A stretch of DNA of 64,000 nucleotides from an uncultured Prevotellaceae bacterium (GCA_900315075.1 OMXV01000001.1:158126-222125); one strand, 5' to 3'; counted from the stretch's first letter, positions 36,640-45,211 are shown. Numbers and translations are program-made. The notes: generated from the letters alone by a model not told the origin.

Positions 36640-36927
36640 CTATTTCTTCTTGATATAGTCATTGTAGAATTTGATTCCGAAAACAATGACCGAGCAGATG
36701 GTGGTGACCAAGTTGGTGAGGAATAATGCCCAGAGGATACTCGGTCGGTGAAACAATCCCTGCAACATGAAGCATGCACTACCTACTCCCATCATTAGAA
36801 AGGTTGGGAGAGCTATACCATCCGTATCACGTGTACGGATAGTTTTAACAGCCTGTGGCAAATAGCCAAGTATCATAAAAATACTCGCCAGCACGCCACA
36901 AACTTCAAAAAATGTACTTTGTTCCAT
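36640..36927 (-). CDS. SemiSWEET family sugar transporter
   Basis: 95 residues, the exact size of SemiSWEETs. Three membrane spans: VCGVLASIFMILGYL, FLMMGVGSACFMLQGLF and LWALFLTNLVTTICSVIVFGI. The PQ-loop signature GYLPQAVKTIRTRDTDGIALPTF lies after the first span. Works as a homodimer that equilibrates small sugars across the inner membrane. Single gene on the minus strand, convergent with the haem-receptor-like gene. Confidence 0.9.
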   Translation of the reverse strand: MEQSTFFEVCGVLASIFMILGYLPQAVKTIRTRDTDGIALPTFLMMGVGSACFMLQGLFHRPSILWALFLTNLVTTICSVIVFGIKFYNDYIKKK

Positions 36928-37156
36928 AGTTGAAATTTATTGTTTTTTTAAGATTGACAAGTTTATCAAGTTTCGGATTACAAATCCTGCTACTCACGGC
37001 ATCGGGATTATAAAACTGCAATTAAGCGAGCACAGTGCAAAATCTGTTGAACACTGTCAAGCGGAAGCAGTTTATCTAAATCCCTGATGAACGTAAATGA
37101 ACGCCGCAAATATACAAAAAAATCTGACAATGCGAGTCAAAAACTCAAAAAAATTC
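36928..37156. other. Intergenic, no gene seen
   Basis: 229 bp between the SemiSWEET start and the GH10 3' end. AT-rich, with no ORF, no clear hairpin and no TAnnTTTG box that I could place for the SemiSWEET gene. Confidence 0.6.
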
Positions 37157-39778
37157 TCATTTTCTTCCAACTATGAATTTTCTGCCCTGCTGAAGATAAA
37201 TACCTGGCTGTGTGGGATAACCACTGATTTTACGTCCATAGAGGTCATAAATGGCCCCATCCGTCACCTTTTGTTCGACAGTTGTGGGATGGATATCCAA
37301 ATTCTGCAAGACACGATGCCTCAAAGCCGACCTGACAGCATAATAGGCAGGTTTTTTGGCCAGTCCGGCGGTATATAATAATGGATTCGACGCATTACGC
37401 CAGCTATCGTTATCTTTCAGTCCCCAGATGATGAAATAAGGACAATTATCGTTGTTGAGCACAATGTCGGTGATGACGCGGTAGTTTCGTGCCTGTTCCT
37501 CTAAGTTTTCCGCAGATGTATTAGGAATGCCCATATCCAGTTCGGTGATGACGCATTTGAGTCCTGCGTCGGCGAACCGCTGGATTGTTTTCTCAAGTTT
37601 CACCGAGTCGAGGTCGCCGATAGAGAAATGGCACTGCAAACCGACACCGTGAATAGGGATGCCATCATTTTTCAGTCGTACGGCCAAGTTGTAGAAAGCT
37701 GTAGTTTTTGCCTTACCCTGCAGTTCCACGTCATAATCGTTGAGATAGAGCAGCACATCTGGAGCAGCCCTATGGGCATATACGAATGCCGAGTCGATGT
37801 AGTCGTCACCAATAGCCCGCTGCCACACCGTTGCCCTAAGGTCGTAAGCATCGGGATTGGCGCGAATAGACTTCTGGTCATCGTCAAGACACTCATTGAC
37901 CACATCCCACTCCATCACTTTGCCGTTGAAGTGTTGCATTACCTTGGTAATATGGTTGTTCATAATGGCGAGAGCCTCTTCACGGGTCCAGTTCTTGTCA
38001 TTTTTCTTGCCATCGCTCGACACCCATTCTGGCAGTTGCGAGTGCCACACAAGGCAATGCCCCCTCATGGTCATCTGATGGCGGCTGGCGAAACTGACCA
38101 AATTGTCTGCCCCACCCCATGAGAATTGATTTCTCGAGGGTTCCAAGGCATCGAATTTCATCTCATTCTCTGCAGCGAGCATATTAAACTGCGTAGCGAT
38201 TTCCTTCGTCTCTGCCAGGCTTTCATTGTTGATATTGGTCTTCCAAGTTGAGATGGCAGTACCTATGAATTTCTGGTTTTGTTCAGCATATTCACGCAGT
38301 GAGGTTCTGTCCTGAGCATCGTCGATACCATCGTCGTAGAAAGCCCCCATGGTACCCTCAGGGTTGTCGTCGTCATGATGTCCAGGGTCATCGCCCGACT
38401 GATCGTCGTCGAAGGAGGTGAGTTTCAGCACCACGAGATATTCACCCTCTTGTATGCGTTCTTCGAGTTTCCAAGTATATTTTTCAGGCTTTTTCATTTT
38501 AAAGTGCCATTCGCCAGCCTGCGACGTCTTTGTCTTTGCCCGTAGCAGGACGAGTTCATCGTCCACGTTCATATTATCATAGTCGTCGAGCACGACCTCC
38601 ACCACTGGCATGTCGTCACTCACAGAGAAATCCTGGGCAATATTATAGTATTTCACGGTGCCATCGACAGTCATCTGCGTGAAATCCTCAGCCGAGGTAA
38701 CATAGAACCGTAGCACAGAATTTGGGCGCACATACAGGTTTGCCTCCTTGGCCGTAGCATAGTTTTTGATTGCCAAAGAGCCCTGTCCATCTTTTCCCGG
38801 CTCCACAGTGCCGTAGTTATCGACGGTTCCAGCCACATTTCCCGTACCACCGAGCAGTCCCTGTTCAAAGACATAAACCACGGCATCTTGAGAATTAGTC
38901 ATGGCCCCCGTGGCACCTCTGAGTTTATTAGCCTCTGCTGCAGCACGGTCGTTCATCACGAGCACCCGTCCGTCTGTCACGCGCAATGCTCCACTGATGA
39001 AGTTATTGTTGCCCGTGATGGTATAGGTACCAGTGCCCTCTTTCACCAGTCCCACGCGATGCTGGTCGCTGAAGTCTGGCGGTGCAATAGTGCCTGCCAG
39101 TGTGGCATCGGTATTGAGGTTTCCCACGAGGAAATAAGAATTATACGTCCCTTTCTTCATATATCCTTGAATGACAGAGCCTTCCTCGGTGTCGAGATGA
39201 CCAAATCGAAATCCTCTTGTACCCGATTCACAGGCGATAGTGGCCCCTGAGTGCAGCACCACATGGTTGTTGGCCATCATGATGTTTACCTTCCCCGACT
39301 TCAGGCTGCCTTCGATGTCCTCCACAGAGAAAGTCTTTCCTCCATGAGCCATGATGACTCCAAAAAATCCAGCCGATGGGGAGTTTTGCTGATAGGGGTA
39401 GATATGCACATCGCCAGTGAAGTTGGTCCAATTGGGATATTGTGCCCCTTTTGCCGTACCGAGATAGCACCTCTCGCCACCGGCAAACAGGTTTAATACG
39501 CCCTTGCCATTGATGGTGGAGTTGAAGTAGGCATAACGAGCCATCAACACATCGAGAATTTTCCCTTCGGGCAGAGATATATACTTGTCGTAGGTGACAT
39601 AGTTCGACGAAGTGTTGTTTCCACTGATGTCAATGGTGTCGTGTGGTATATCCTCATCGGTTGCATTGATTTTTTTAAGACTTGTTTGTGCATACAAGGG
39701 GCATACACTTACAAGGCATAAAAGTAATGCCAATAGATATCCTTTTATATTCATCACAAATGTTTTTATATTCTTCAT
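37157..39778 (-). CDS. GH10 endo-beta-1,4-xylanase with N-terminal beta-helical (PATR-type) region
   Basis: 873 residues. Signal peptide to LYAQ. Residues about 35-400 are glycine/asparagine-rich strand repeats of autotransporter-associated type: GTGTYTITGNNNFISGALRVTDGRVLV and GGTGNVAGTVDNYGTVEPGKDG. A His/Asp-rich linker (about 470-490, DDPGHHDDDN) leads to a GH10 domain (about 495-835): NMLAAENEMKFDALEP, MRGHCLVWHSQLPEWV, acid/base E629 in WDVVNEC, nucleophile E746 in VITELDMG, and FIIWGLKDNDSW. The C-terminal tail (IYDLYGRKISGY...GIYLQQGRKFIVGRK) is a Prevotella-type sorting-like tail. Cuts xylan at the surface or outside the cell. The beta-helix/xylanase fusion is unusual; GH10 enzymes of Prevotella more often carry CBM4/22 modules. 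Confidence 0.92.
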   Translation of the reverse strand: MKNIKTFVMNIKGYLLALLLCLVSVCPLYAQTSLKKINATDEDIPHDTIDISGNNTSSNYVTYDKYISLPEGKILDVLMARYAYFNSTINGKGVLNLFAGGERCYLGTAKGAQYPNWTNFTGDVHIYPYQQNSPSAGFFGVIMAHGGKTFSVEDIEGSLKSGKVNIMMANNHVVLHSGATIACESGTRGFRFGHLDTEEGSVIQGYMKKGTYNSYFLVGNLNTDATLAGTIAPPDFSDQHRVGLVKEGTGTYTITGNNNFISGALRVTDGRVLVMNDRAAAEANKLRGATGAMTNSQDAVVYVFEQGLLGGTGNVAGTVDNYGTVEPGKDGQGSLAIKNYATAKEANLYVRPNSVLRFYVTSAEDFTQMTVDGTVKYYNIAQDFSVSDDMPVVEVVLDDYDNMNVDDELVLLRAKTKTSQAGEWHFKMKKPEKYTWKLEERIQEGEYLVVLKLTSFDDDQSGDDPGHHDDDNPEGTMGAFYDDGIDDAQDRTSLREYAEQNQKFIGTAISTWKTNINNESLAETKEIATQFNMLAAENEMKFDALEPSRNQFSWGGADNLVSFASRHQMTMRGHCLVWHSQLPEWVSSDGKKNDKNWTREEALAIMNNHITKVMQHFNGKVMEWDVVNECLDDDQKSIRANPDAYDLRATVWQRAIGDDYIDSAFVYAHRAAPDVLLYLNDYDVELQGKAKTTAFYNLAVRLKNDGIPIHGVGLQCHFSIGDLDSVKLEKTIQRFADAGLKCVITELDMGIPNTSAENLEEQARNYRVITDIVLNNDNCPYFIIWGLKDNDSWRNASNPLLYTAGLAKKPAYYAVRSALRHRVLQNLDIHPTTVEQKVTDGAIYDLYGRKISGYPTQPGIYLQQGRKFIVGRK

Positions 39779-39812
39779 ATCATATTGTAGTTAATGAATA
39801 CCATACTGTCTG

Positions 39813-39820
39813 CAAAGATA
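39813..39820 (-). promoter_or_regulatory. -7 promoter box for the GH10 gene
   Basis: Minus-strand TATCTTTG, 34 nt before the GH10 ATG at 39778. The -33 box is weak. Confidence 0.55.
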
Positions 39821-39865
39821 AGAAATATAATCCACACAATTAATAGAATGTGTCATTTTCATAGA

Positions 39866-40468
39866 TTATTTCACGTTGAACCCCATGACTTTGTTGTCGT
39901 TGAGATAACCGTCAATATGGTCATTGATAGCGACGGGGGCGGTTTCGCATGGTGAGCCTGTAAACAACAAGTCACCTGTCCTGATAGTGAAGTAGCGGCT
40001 GATATACGCCACGAGGCTGTCCACATGATGAAACATTTGTGCGGTGTGTGCCTGTTGCACGGTTTGACCGTTGATATCGAGGTGCAAATGAAGGTCACCA
40101 ACATTTTCTATCTGTGCGACAGGTATCCATTCCCCAATTACAGCCGCACCGTCGAAGCCCTTACAAAGTTCCCATGGCAGTCCCTGCTGTTTATACTTTT
40201 CGAGCAATTCCACGGCGGTGAAATCCACGCCACAGGTGACGGCATCATAGTATCGGTGTGCGAACCGCTCTGGTATGCTCTTGCCAAGCCTACAAAGTCG
40301 CACCACAAGACTTACGCCACAGTCCACCCTACCTAATTCATCAGGGAGAAAGAAGGGTCTTCCTCCTTTGAGCAAAGCGGAGTCAGCCTTGGTGAAGACA
40401 ACAGGATGTGAATGGAGTAAACCCTTACCTTTTATCGGATAGTTATCAGCAACAGCGAAGATTTTCAT
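39866..40468 (-). CDS. Fumarylacetoacetate hydrolase-family protein
   Basis: 200 residues, the size of single-domain FAH enzymes (YcgM/FAHD1 type). Recognisable parts: FTKADSALLKGGRPFFLPDELGRVDCGVSLVVRL (substrate lid and metal-site glutamates), AVTCGVDFTAVELLEKYKQQGLPWELCKGFDGAAVIGEW (the family's D-T/S-R-x-x-Q-like helix and KGFD motif), and the end SPCETAPVAINDHIDGYL. Members hydrolyse or decarboxylate acylpyruvates with Mg2+ in the cytoplasm. The typical G-T-P loop reads G-S-P here. Substrate unknown. Single gene. Confidence 0.85.
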   Translation of the reverse strand: MKIFAVADNYPIKGKGLLHSHPVVFTKADSALLKGGRPFFLPDELGRVDCGVSLVVRLCRLGKSIPERFAHRYYDAVTCGVDFTAVELLEKYKQQGLPWELCKGFDGAAVIGEWIPVAQIENVGDLHLHLDINGQTVQQAHTAQMFHHVDSLVAYISRYFTIRTGDLLFTGSPCETAPVAINDHIDGYLNDNKVMGFNVK

Positions 40469-40491
40469 GTTTTGAAGATTGAAAATTGGAA

Positions 40492-40629
40492 ATTATGCTT
40501 CGCATGAATATCGGCTGCACCTCAGCAATTGAAGCGAGCTTCATTGCACTCGGTTTGCACGATATTTGAAGATTGAAAATTGATTTTTCGATATAACGAT
40601 ATATCGATATGTCGATATATCGAATTTAA
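40492..40629. repeat. About 135-bp interspersed repeat, copy A
   Basis: Starts ATTATGCTTCGCATGAATAT, continues with a hairpin formed by GCAATTGAAGC and GCTTCATTGC, then GAAAATT heptads, then a palindromic run of TCGATATATCGA-type words. A second copy with the same order and orientation lies at 54361-54491. Non-coding. Confidence 0.9.
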
Positions 40630-40641
40630 CTCCTAACTAAT

Positions 40642-40669
40642 AAAAGCCCTCCTTTTGGGGAGGGCTTTT
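40642..40669 (-). terminator. Intrinsic terminator of the rplM-rpsI-rpsB-tsf operon
   Basis: AAAAGCCCTCC and GGAGGGCTTTT form an 11-bp stem with a 6-nt loop, 22 nt after the tsf stop. The sequence reads as a terminator on both strands. Confidence 0.9.
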
Positions 40670-40690
40670 CGTGTGTATGTCAAATATGAA

Positions 40691-41692
40691 TTACTCGGCA
40701 CGGAGTGTGAAACGCTTGAAAGCAACCACTTTCAGGTCTTTGTCAGCCTTGCGCAGGTAGTCAGCCACAGTCTCTTTGTCCTCAGACATAGTGAACTCTT
40801 GGTTGACGAGACATCTCTCCTTGAAGAACTTGGCGAGACGGCCCTTTGCAATATTCTGAATCATCTGCTCGGGGAGGTTTGCAGCCTTCTCAGCAGCAGC
40901 CTCAACCTTGATTTTGCGTGCTTTCTCAGCATCTTCCTCTGTGAGCCAACCCTTAGCGATATTGGAGTTGATGTGGTCATCGCTGTCCACGAGGTTGGGA
41001 TTGATGCCAGCCTTCTTAAGCACTACTTCCACATATTTCTCCACCTGCTCCATCTTGGTCTTCTGGATAGCCACCTGAAGTTCGTTGTCCTTCACCTCCT
41101 GTGGTACGCTTGCCTCGTCGAGAGCCACTGGGTTCATAGCAGCCACCTGCATAGTGAGAGCGTGTCCCTGTGCCTCGAAGTCTTTGTTGAGCTGTACGAG
41201 TGTGCAGAGCATGTTCTTCTTCTGGTGGTTGTAGGAGTAGATATTCTCTCCCTCGAGGAAGTTGTATCCATCAAGCTCCATTTTCTCGCCAGTGATGCCA
41301 GAGCGCTGTGTAACAGCGTCCTGCACTTTCTGACCATCGGCCAATGTGAGTTCCTTCACCTCGTCGAGTGTCTTGCACTTGTTGGCAACAGCAGCGTCGA
41401 GAATAGCCTGTGTGAGTGCGATAAAGTCAGCACCATTAGCCACGAAGTCGGTCTCACATTTCAGAGCGATGATAGCAGCGAAACCATTTTCGATTTTCAC
41501 GAGCACGCAGCCATTGGATGTCTCTCTGTCACTACGTTTTGCGGCAATAGCGAGTCCACGCTCACGGAGCAAGTCCTTTGCCTTTTCGAAGTCGCCCTCT
41601 GCCTCGGTGAGTGCCTTCTTAACGTCGGCGAGACCAGCACCAGTCATAGCGCGAAGCTTCTTAATGTCTTCCATATTTGGTTTGTAAGCCAT
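40691..41692 (-). CDS. tsf: Translation elongation factor Ts
   Basis: 333 residues, longer than the Escherichia coli protein (283) as is usual in Bacteroidetes. N-terminal UBA-like domain MEDIKKLRAMTGAGLADVKKALTEAEGDFEKA, then LRERGLAIAAKRSDRETSNG, FAAIIALKCETDFVAN (the EF-Tu-contact TDFV motif), and the C-terminal CLVNQEFTMSEDKETVADYL. Recycles EF-Tu GDP to GTP. Last gene of the operon, 41 nt after rpsB, followed by an intrinsic terminator. Confidence 0.98.
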   Translation of the reverse strand: MAYKPNMEDIKKLRAMTGAGLADVKKALTEAEGDFEKAKDLLRERGLAIAAKRSDRETSNGCVLVKIENGFAAIIALKCETDFVANGADFIALTQAILDAAVANKCKTLDEVKELTLADGQKVQDAVTQRSGITGEKMELDGYNFLEGENIYSYNHQKKNMLCTLVQLNKDFEAQGHALTMQVAAMNPVALDEASVPQEVKDNELQVAIQKTKMEQVEKYVEVVLKKAGINPNLVDSDDHINSNIAKGWLTEEDAEKARKIKVEAAAEKAANLPEQMIQNIAKGRLAKFFKERCLVNQEFTMSEDKETVADYLRKADKDLKVVAFKRFTLRAE

Positions 41693-41733
41693 GATTTTCT
41701 CTTGTTTTTAAAGTTGATAAAAATGTTGTCGGA

Positions 41734-42588
41734 TTATTCAGTGGCGGGAGCCTCTTCCACTTCTGTGTCCTCATTGGCATCCACTACAGTAGCCTCTGTC
41801 TCTTCGGCAGCCTCTTTGCGTGCTCTGCGTGCGCGCTTTGGCTTAGCGTCGGCAGCCTCTTCTTCCTGCTCAGCGGCAGCTTTCTCGTCGGCCTTCTCAG
41901 CTTTGCGCTCTTCGAGTCCTTCAGCGATAGCATTGCAGCAAGCTGTGAGGATAACATCGATGCTGTCCTTAGCGTCGTCGTTTGCTGGGATGATGAAGTC
42001 GATGTCGTTGGGGTCGGAGTTTGTGTCAACAATACCGAAGACGGGGATACCCAGTCTCTTAGCCTCTTTGACAGCGATATTCTCTTTCATCACGTCGATG
42101 ACGAAGAGAGCGGATGGCAGGCGTGTGAGGTCTGCGATAGAGCCGAGGTTCTTCTCGAGTTTAGCGCGCTGGCGTGTGATCTGAAGCAGCTCACGCTTTG
42201 AGAGGTTAGCGAATGTACCATCACTCATCAGTTTGTCGATGTTCGACATTTTCTTCACGGCCTTGCGGATAGTTGGGAAGTTGGTAAGCATACCACCTGG
42301 CCAACGCTCAATCACGTAGGGCATATTGATGCCTGTAGCTTTCTCAGCCACGATGCTCTTAGCTTGTTTTTTAGTAGCGACGAAGAGGATTTTCTTTCCC
42401 GACTTAGCGATTTGCTTGAGTGCGTCGGCAGCTTCGTCGATTTTCACGACAGTTTTGTGCAGGTCGATGATGTGGATACCATTGCGCTCCATGAAGATGT
42501 AGGGAGCCATTGCCGGATTCCATTTACGGCGGAGGTGTCCGAAGTGGCACCCAGCCTCCAGCAACATATCAAAATTAGTTCTTGACAT
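41734..42588 (-). CDS. rpsB: 30S ribosomal protein S2
   Basis: 284 residues. Core about 1-225: NFDMLLEAGCHFGHLRRKWNPAMAPYIFMERNGIHIIDLHKT, YVIERWPGGMLTNFPTIRK, LPSALFVIDVMKENIAVKEAKRLGIPVFGIVDTNSDPNDIDFIIPANDDA. A lysine/alanine/glutamate-rich tail of about 60 residues follows, typical of Bacteroidetes S2. Preceded by a 135-nt non-coding stretch after rpsI that may hold its own control element. Confidence 0.98.
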   Translation of the reverse strand: MSRTNFDMLLEAGCHFGHLRRKWNPAMAPYIFMERNGIHIIDLHKTVVKIDEAADALKQIAKSGKKILFVATKKQAKSIVAEKATGINMPYVIERWPGGMLTNFPTIRKAVKKMSNIDKLMSDGTFANLSKRELLQITRQRAKLEKNLGSIADLTRLPSALFVIDVMKENIAVKEAKRLGIPVFGIVDTNSDPNDIDFIIPANDDAKDSIDVILTACCNAIAEGLEERKAEKADEKAAAEQEEEAADAKPKRARRARKEAAEETEATVVDANEDTEVEEAPATE

Positions 42589-42723
42589 TTTTTGTTAATT
42601 TGTTGATTATTGTTTACTTTCCTTTTAGTTGTATATAAACCAGCCGTCAAGTAGTCGTCGCCTCCATAGTAGGCATTCCCGGGTCTTGGCGGTTTGGATA
42701 CTAAACTGTTCGCTTGTCCAATA
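42589..42723 (-). promoter_or_regulatory. Possible rpsB leader between rpsI and rpsB
   Basis: 135 nt without coding capacity, unusually long for a ribosomal operon where the rplM-rpsI gap is 8 nt. The minus strand shows a GC-rich segment with GCCTACTATGGAGGC (short hairpin) and CCGCCAAGACCCGGG. No consensus promoter. Could be an S2-binding leader or an internal processing site. Confidence 0.35.
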
Positions 42724-43110
42724 TTAACGTTTACTGAACTGGAAGCGACGGCGAGCCTTGGGCTGACCTGGTTTCTTACGCTCAACGGCACGTGAGTCAC
42801 GTGTGAGGAATCCCTGGCTCTTGAGAGCTTTCTTGTCTTCAGCGTTGATTTTCACGAGTGCACGTGCGATAGCCAGACGCAGAGCCTGGCTCTGTCCTGT
42901 GAAGCCACCACCATCGAGGTTCACTTTCAGGTCATATTTTTCGGCCACACCCAGCAGTTCAAGTGGCTGCTTCACCACATACTGCAGGATAGGTGACGGG
43001 AAATACTCAGTGAGGTCTTTCTTATTGATAGTGATTTTGCCAGTACCTTCACTCATATAGATACGAGCCACGGCGCTCTTACGGCGTCCTAATGCATTGA
43101 TTACTTCCAT
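42724..43110 (-). CDS. rpsI: 30S ribosomal protein S9
   Basis: 128 residues, full length. MEVINALGRRKSAVARIYMSEGTGKITINKKDL, then LDGGGFTGQSQALRLAIARALVKI and the basic tail ending RRRFQFSKR, which reaches the P-site tRNA. Encoded 8 nt after rplM. Confidence 0.99.
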   Translation of the reverse strand: MEVINALGRRKSAVARIYMSEGTGKITINKKDLTEYFPSPILQYVVKQPLELLGVAEKYDLKVNLDGGGFTGQSQALRLAIARALVKINAEDKKALKSQGFLTRDSRAVERKKPGQPKARRRFQFSKR

Positions 43111-43118
43111 TCTATTGA

Positions 43119-43580
43119 TTATTTATACTGGTTAATGTCTATTGCCTTGGGTTTCTGAGCCTGCATATCGTGCTCTGTTCCCTCAAAAATATAAAGATTG
43201 TCGAGAAGTTGGCGTCCGAGTGGGCCTTTGGGGAGCATACCTTTAACAGCATGGCGCAGGATGCGATCGACACCATTTTTCTTCTGGCGCAGCTTTTCGG
43301 GTGTGTTGAAGCGCTGTCCACCTGGATAACCAGTATAGCGTGTATAGAGCTTTTCAGTCTCTTTCTTACCTGTAAACACCACTTTAGCGGCGTTGATAAT
43401 AATAACATTGTCACCACAATCTACATGTGGGGTGAAAGTGGGTTTATACTTTCCACGGAGCAGTTTGGCTACCTTTGAGCAGAGCCGACCAACAATCTGG
43501 TCGGAAGCATCGATGACCACCCACTCTTTCTTGGCTGTTTCCTTATTGATGGAAATAGTCTTGTAACTTAATGTGTTCAT
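43119..43580 (-). CDS. rplM: 50S ribosomal protein L13
   Basis: 153 residues. TISINKETAKKEWVVIDASDQIVGRLCSKVAKLLRGKYK, HVDCGDNVIIINAAKV, YTRYTGYPGGQ, ILRHAVKGMLPKGPLGRQLL and LYIFEGTEHDMQAQKP are all L13 motifs. First gene of the four-gene operon and preceded by a structured leader, which fits the known role of L13 as an autoregulator in other bacteria. Confidence 0.99.
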   Translation of the reverse strand: MNTLSYKTISINKETAKKEWVVIDASDQIVGRLCSKVAKLLRGKYKPTFTPHVDCGDNVIIINAAKVVFTGKKETEKLYTRYTGYPGGQRFNTPEKLRQKKNGVDRILRHAVKGMLPKGPLGRQLLDNLYIFEGTEHDMQAQKPKAIDINQYK

Positions 43581-43599
43581 TTCGATTTAAAAATTTTAC

Positions 43600-43715
43600 T
43601 ACTAAAAAACAATTTCTTCATACTTTGGAGGGCGATTCCCTAACCATCGTGCCCGGCCAAAAGCACGACTATTAACACGCTTCTCCGGGGTTCTAAGAGT
43701 ACCCCAATAATAATC
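43600..43715 (-). promoter_or_regulatory. Structured leader upstream of rplM, candidate L13 autoregulatory element
   Basis: Between the promoter and rplM the minus strand can fold three hairpins: GGGGT/ACCCC near 43684-43702, TCGTGC/GCACGA with a 10-nt loop (43648-43669), and GGG/CCC around 43628-43640. The leader is GC-rich in an AT-rich intergenic region. Related ribosomal-protein leaders are known for L13 in several bacterial groups; I have not matched this one to a model. Confidence 0.6.
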
Positions 43716-43721
43716 GGACTG

Positions 43722-43729
43722 CAAAGGTA
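43722..43729 (-). promoter_or_regulatory. -7 promoter box for the rplM operon
   Basis: Minus-strand TACCTTTG about 140 nt upstream of rplM, placing the start of transcription just before the hairpin-rich leader. The -33 box is weak. Confidence 0.6.
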
Positions 43730-43824
43730 CTCACTTTATTTATTATGAGGAAATGTAAAGAGAGATAGATAGCATCAAATTAAGGTTATTTAATAGTATT
43801 AATAATTTTTAACAAACAAAACAA

Positions 43825-43999
43825 GGTAAGAGGTGATACTCAGTAGTGAGAGGTAAGAGGTGATACTCGTAGTGAGAGGTAAGAGGTAAGGGGTGAGAGA
43901 ATACCTATGCATATCTCTAACTTCTTACCACTTACCTCTTACTTCTTACCACTTACCTCTTACTTCTTACCACTTACCTCTTACCACTTACCTCTTACT
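43825..43999. repeat. Inverted pair of heptamer minisatellites
   Basis: A purine-rich array of GAGGTAA/GTGAGAG heptads (43825-43905) is followed by a pyrimidine-rich array of TTACCAC/TTACCTC/TTACTTC heptads (43917-43999). The two are roughly complementary and could form one long hairpin. It lies between the rplM promoter and the kbl 3' end. No gene in 43741-44004. Confidence 0.9.
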
Positions 44000-44004
44000 A
44001 CCAA

Positions 44005-45192
44005 CTACTTCAGCACGCCCAGTTCCTTACCGATTTTGATGAAGGCATTGATGCAGCGGTCAAGTTGTTCACGGTTGTGTCCAGCAGAAATCTGCACGCG
44101 GATACGAGCCTGCCCCTTTGGCACCACTGGATAATAGAATCCCGTGACATAGATACCCTCGTCGAGCAAGCGATTGGCATAAATCTGAGACAGTTTGGCA
44201 TCATATAGCATGACGGCACAGATGGCACTCTGTGTAGGCTTGATGTCGAAGCCCGCAGCCATCATCTTATTGCGGAAGTACTCCACATTTTCCACGAGTC
44301 GGTCGTGAATCTCGTTGCTCTCCTTGAGCATCTTGAACACCTCAAGGCTTGCCCCTATGATGCAAGGTGCAAGGGAGTTGGAGAACAGATACGGGCGACT
44401 GCGCTGGCGCAACATGTCGATAATTTCGCGACGGCCAGTAGTAAATCCTCCCAATGCCCCACCAAACGACTTGCCGAGAGTGCCGGTATAGATATCCACG
44501 CGCCCGTAAGTGCCACAAAGTTCACTCACACCATGGCCGGTGGCACCCACCACACCTGCGGAATGCGATTCATCCACCATCACGAGGGCATCGTATTTCT
44601 CAGCGAGGTCGCAAATCTTGTCCATTGGTGCCACATTGCCATCCATAGAGAAGACGCCGTCGGTGACGATGATGCGGAAACGCTGTGCCTGTGCCTCAAC
44701 AAGGCAGCGTTCCAAGTCGGCCATATCGGCGTTGGCATAGCGGTATCTTTTTGCCTTGCATAGGCGCACACCGTCGATAATAGACGCATGATTGAGTGCA
44801 TCGGAGATAATAGCATCCTCTTCGGTGAACAAAGGCTCGAACACGCCGCCGTTGGCATCAAAGCAGGCGGCATAAAGAATGGTGTCCTCAGTCTGGAAAT
44901 ATTCCGAAATGGCTGCCTCTAATTGTTTATGAATATCCTGTGTGCCACAGATAAACCTGACCGAGGACATACCAAAGCCGCGGCGGTCCATCATCTGCTT
45001 GGCGCCCTCAATCAAGCGCGGATGGTCGGAAAGACCTAAGTAGTTGTTGGCGCAGAAGTTGAGCACTTCTTTGCCACGCACACTGATAGCCGCTTTCTGC
45101 GGACTCTCGATAATTCTCTCTTCCTTGTAAAGACCAGCTTCACGAATCTCAGCCAATGTGTCGCTGAGGTGTTGTTTCATTTTTCCGTACAT
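44005..45192 (-). CDS. kbl: Glycine C-acetyltransferase (2-amino-3-ketobutyrate CoA ligase)
   Basis: 395 residues, full length, alpha-oxoamine synthase family with PLP. Start MYGKMKQHLSDTLAEIREAGLYKEERII is family-typical. Motifs: LNFCANNYLGLSDHPRL, GFGMSSVRFICGTQDIHK, VMVDESHSAGVVG, and PLP lysine K241 in YTGTLGKSFGGALGG. Cleaves 2-amino-3-ketobutyrate with CoA to glycine and acetyl-CoA. Transcribed away from tdh, which makes its substrate. Confidence 0.97.
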   Translation of the reverse strand: MYGKMKQHLSDTLAEIREAGLYKEERIIESPQKAAISVRGKEVLNFCANNYLGLSDHPRLIEGAKQMMDRRGFGMSSVRFICGTQDIHKQLEAAISEYFQTEDTILYAACFDANGGVFEPLFTEEDAIISDALNHASIIDGVRLCKAKRYRYANADMADLERCLVEAQAQRFRIIVTDGVFSMDGNVAPMDKICDLAEKYDALVMVDESHSAGVVGATGHGVSELCGTYGRVDIYTGTLGKSFGGALGGFTTGRREIIDMLRQRSRPYLFSNSLAPCIIGASLEVFKMLKESNEIHDRLVENVEYFRNKMMAAGFDIKPTQSAICAVMLYDAKLSQIYANRLLDEGIYVTGFYYPVVPKGQARIRVQISAGHNREQLDRCINAFIKIGKELGVLK

Positions 45193-45211
45193 AGATTTAA
45201 ATATTTGAAAT

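Noticed and set aside
40655-42184. 509-codon open frame on the plus strand across tsf and rpsB
   Set aside because: It is antisense to two clear ribosomal-operon genes and has the residue bias of a reverse-complement shadow.
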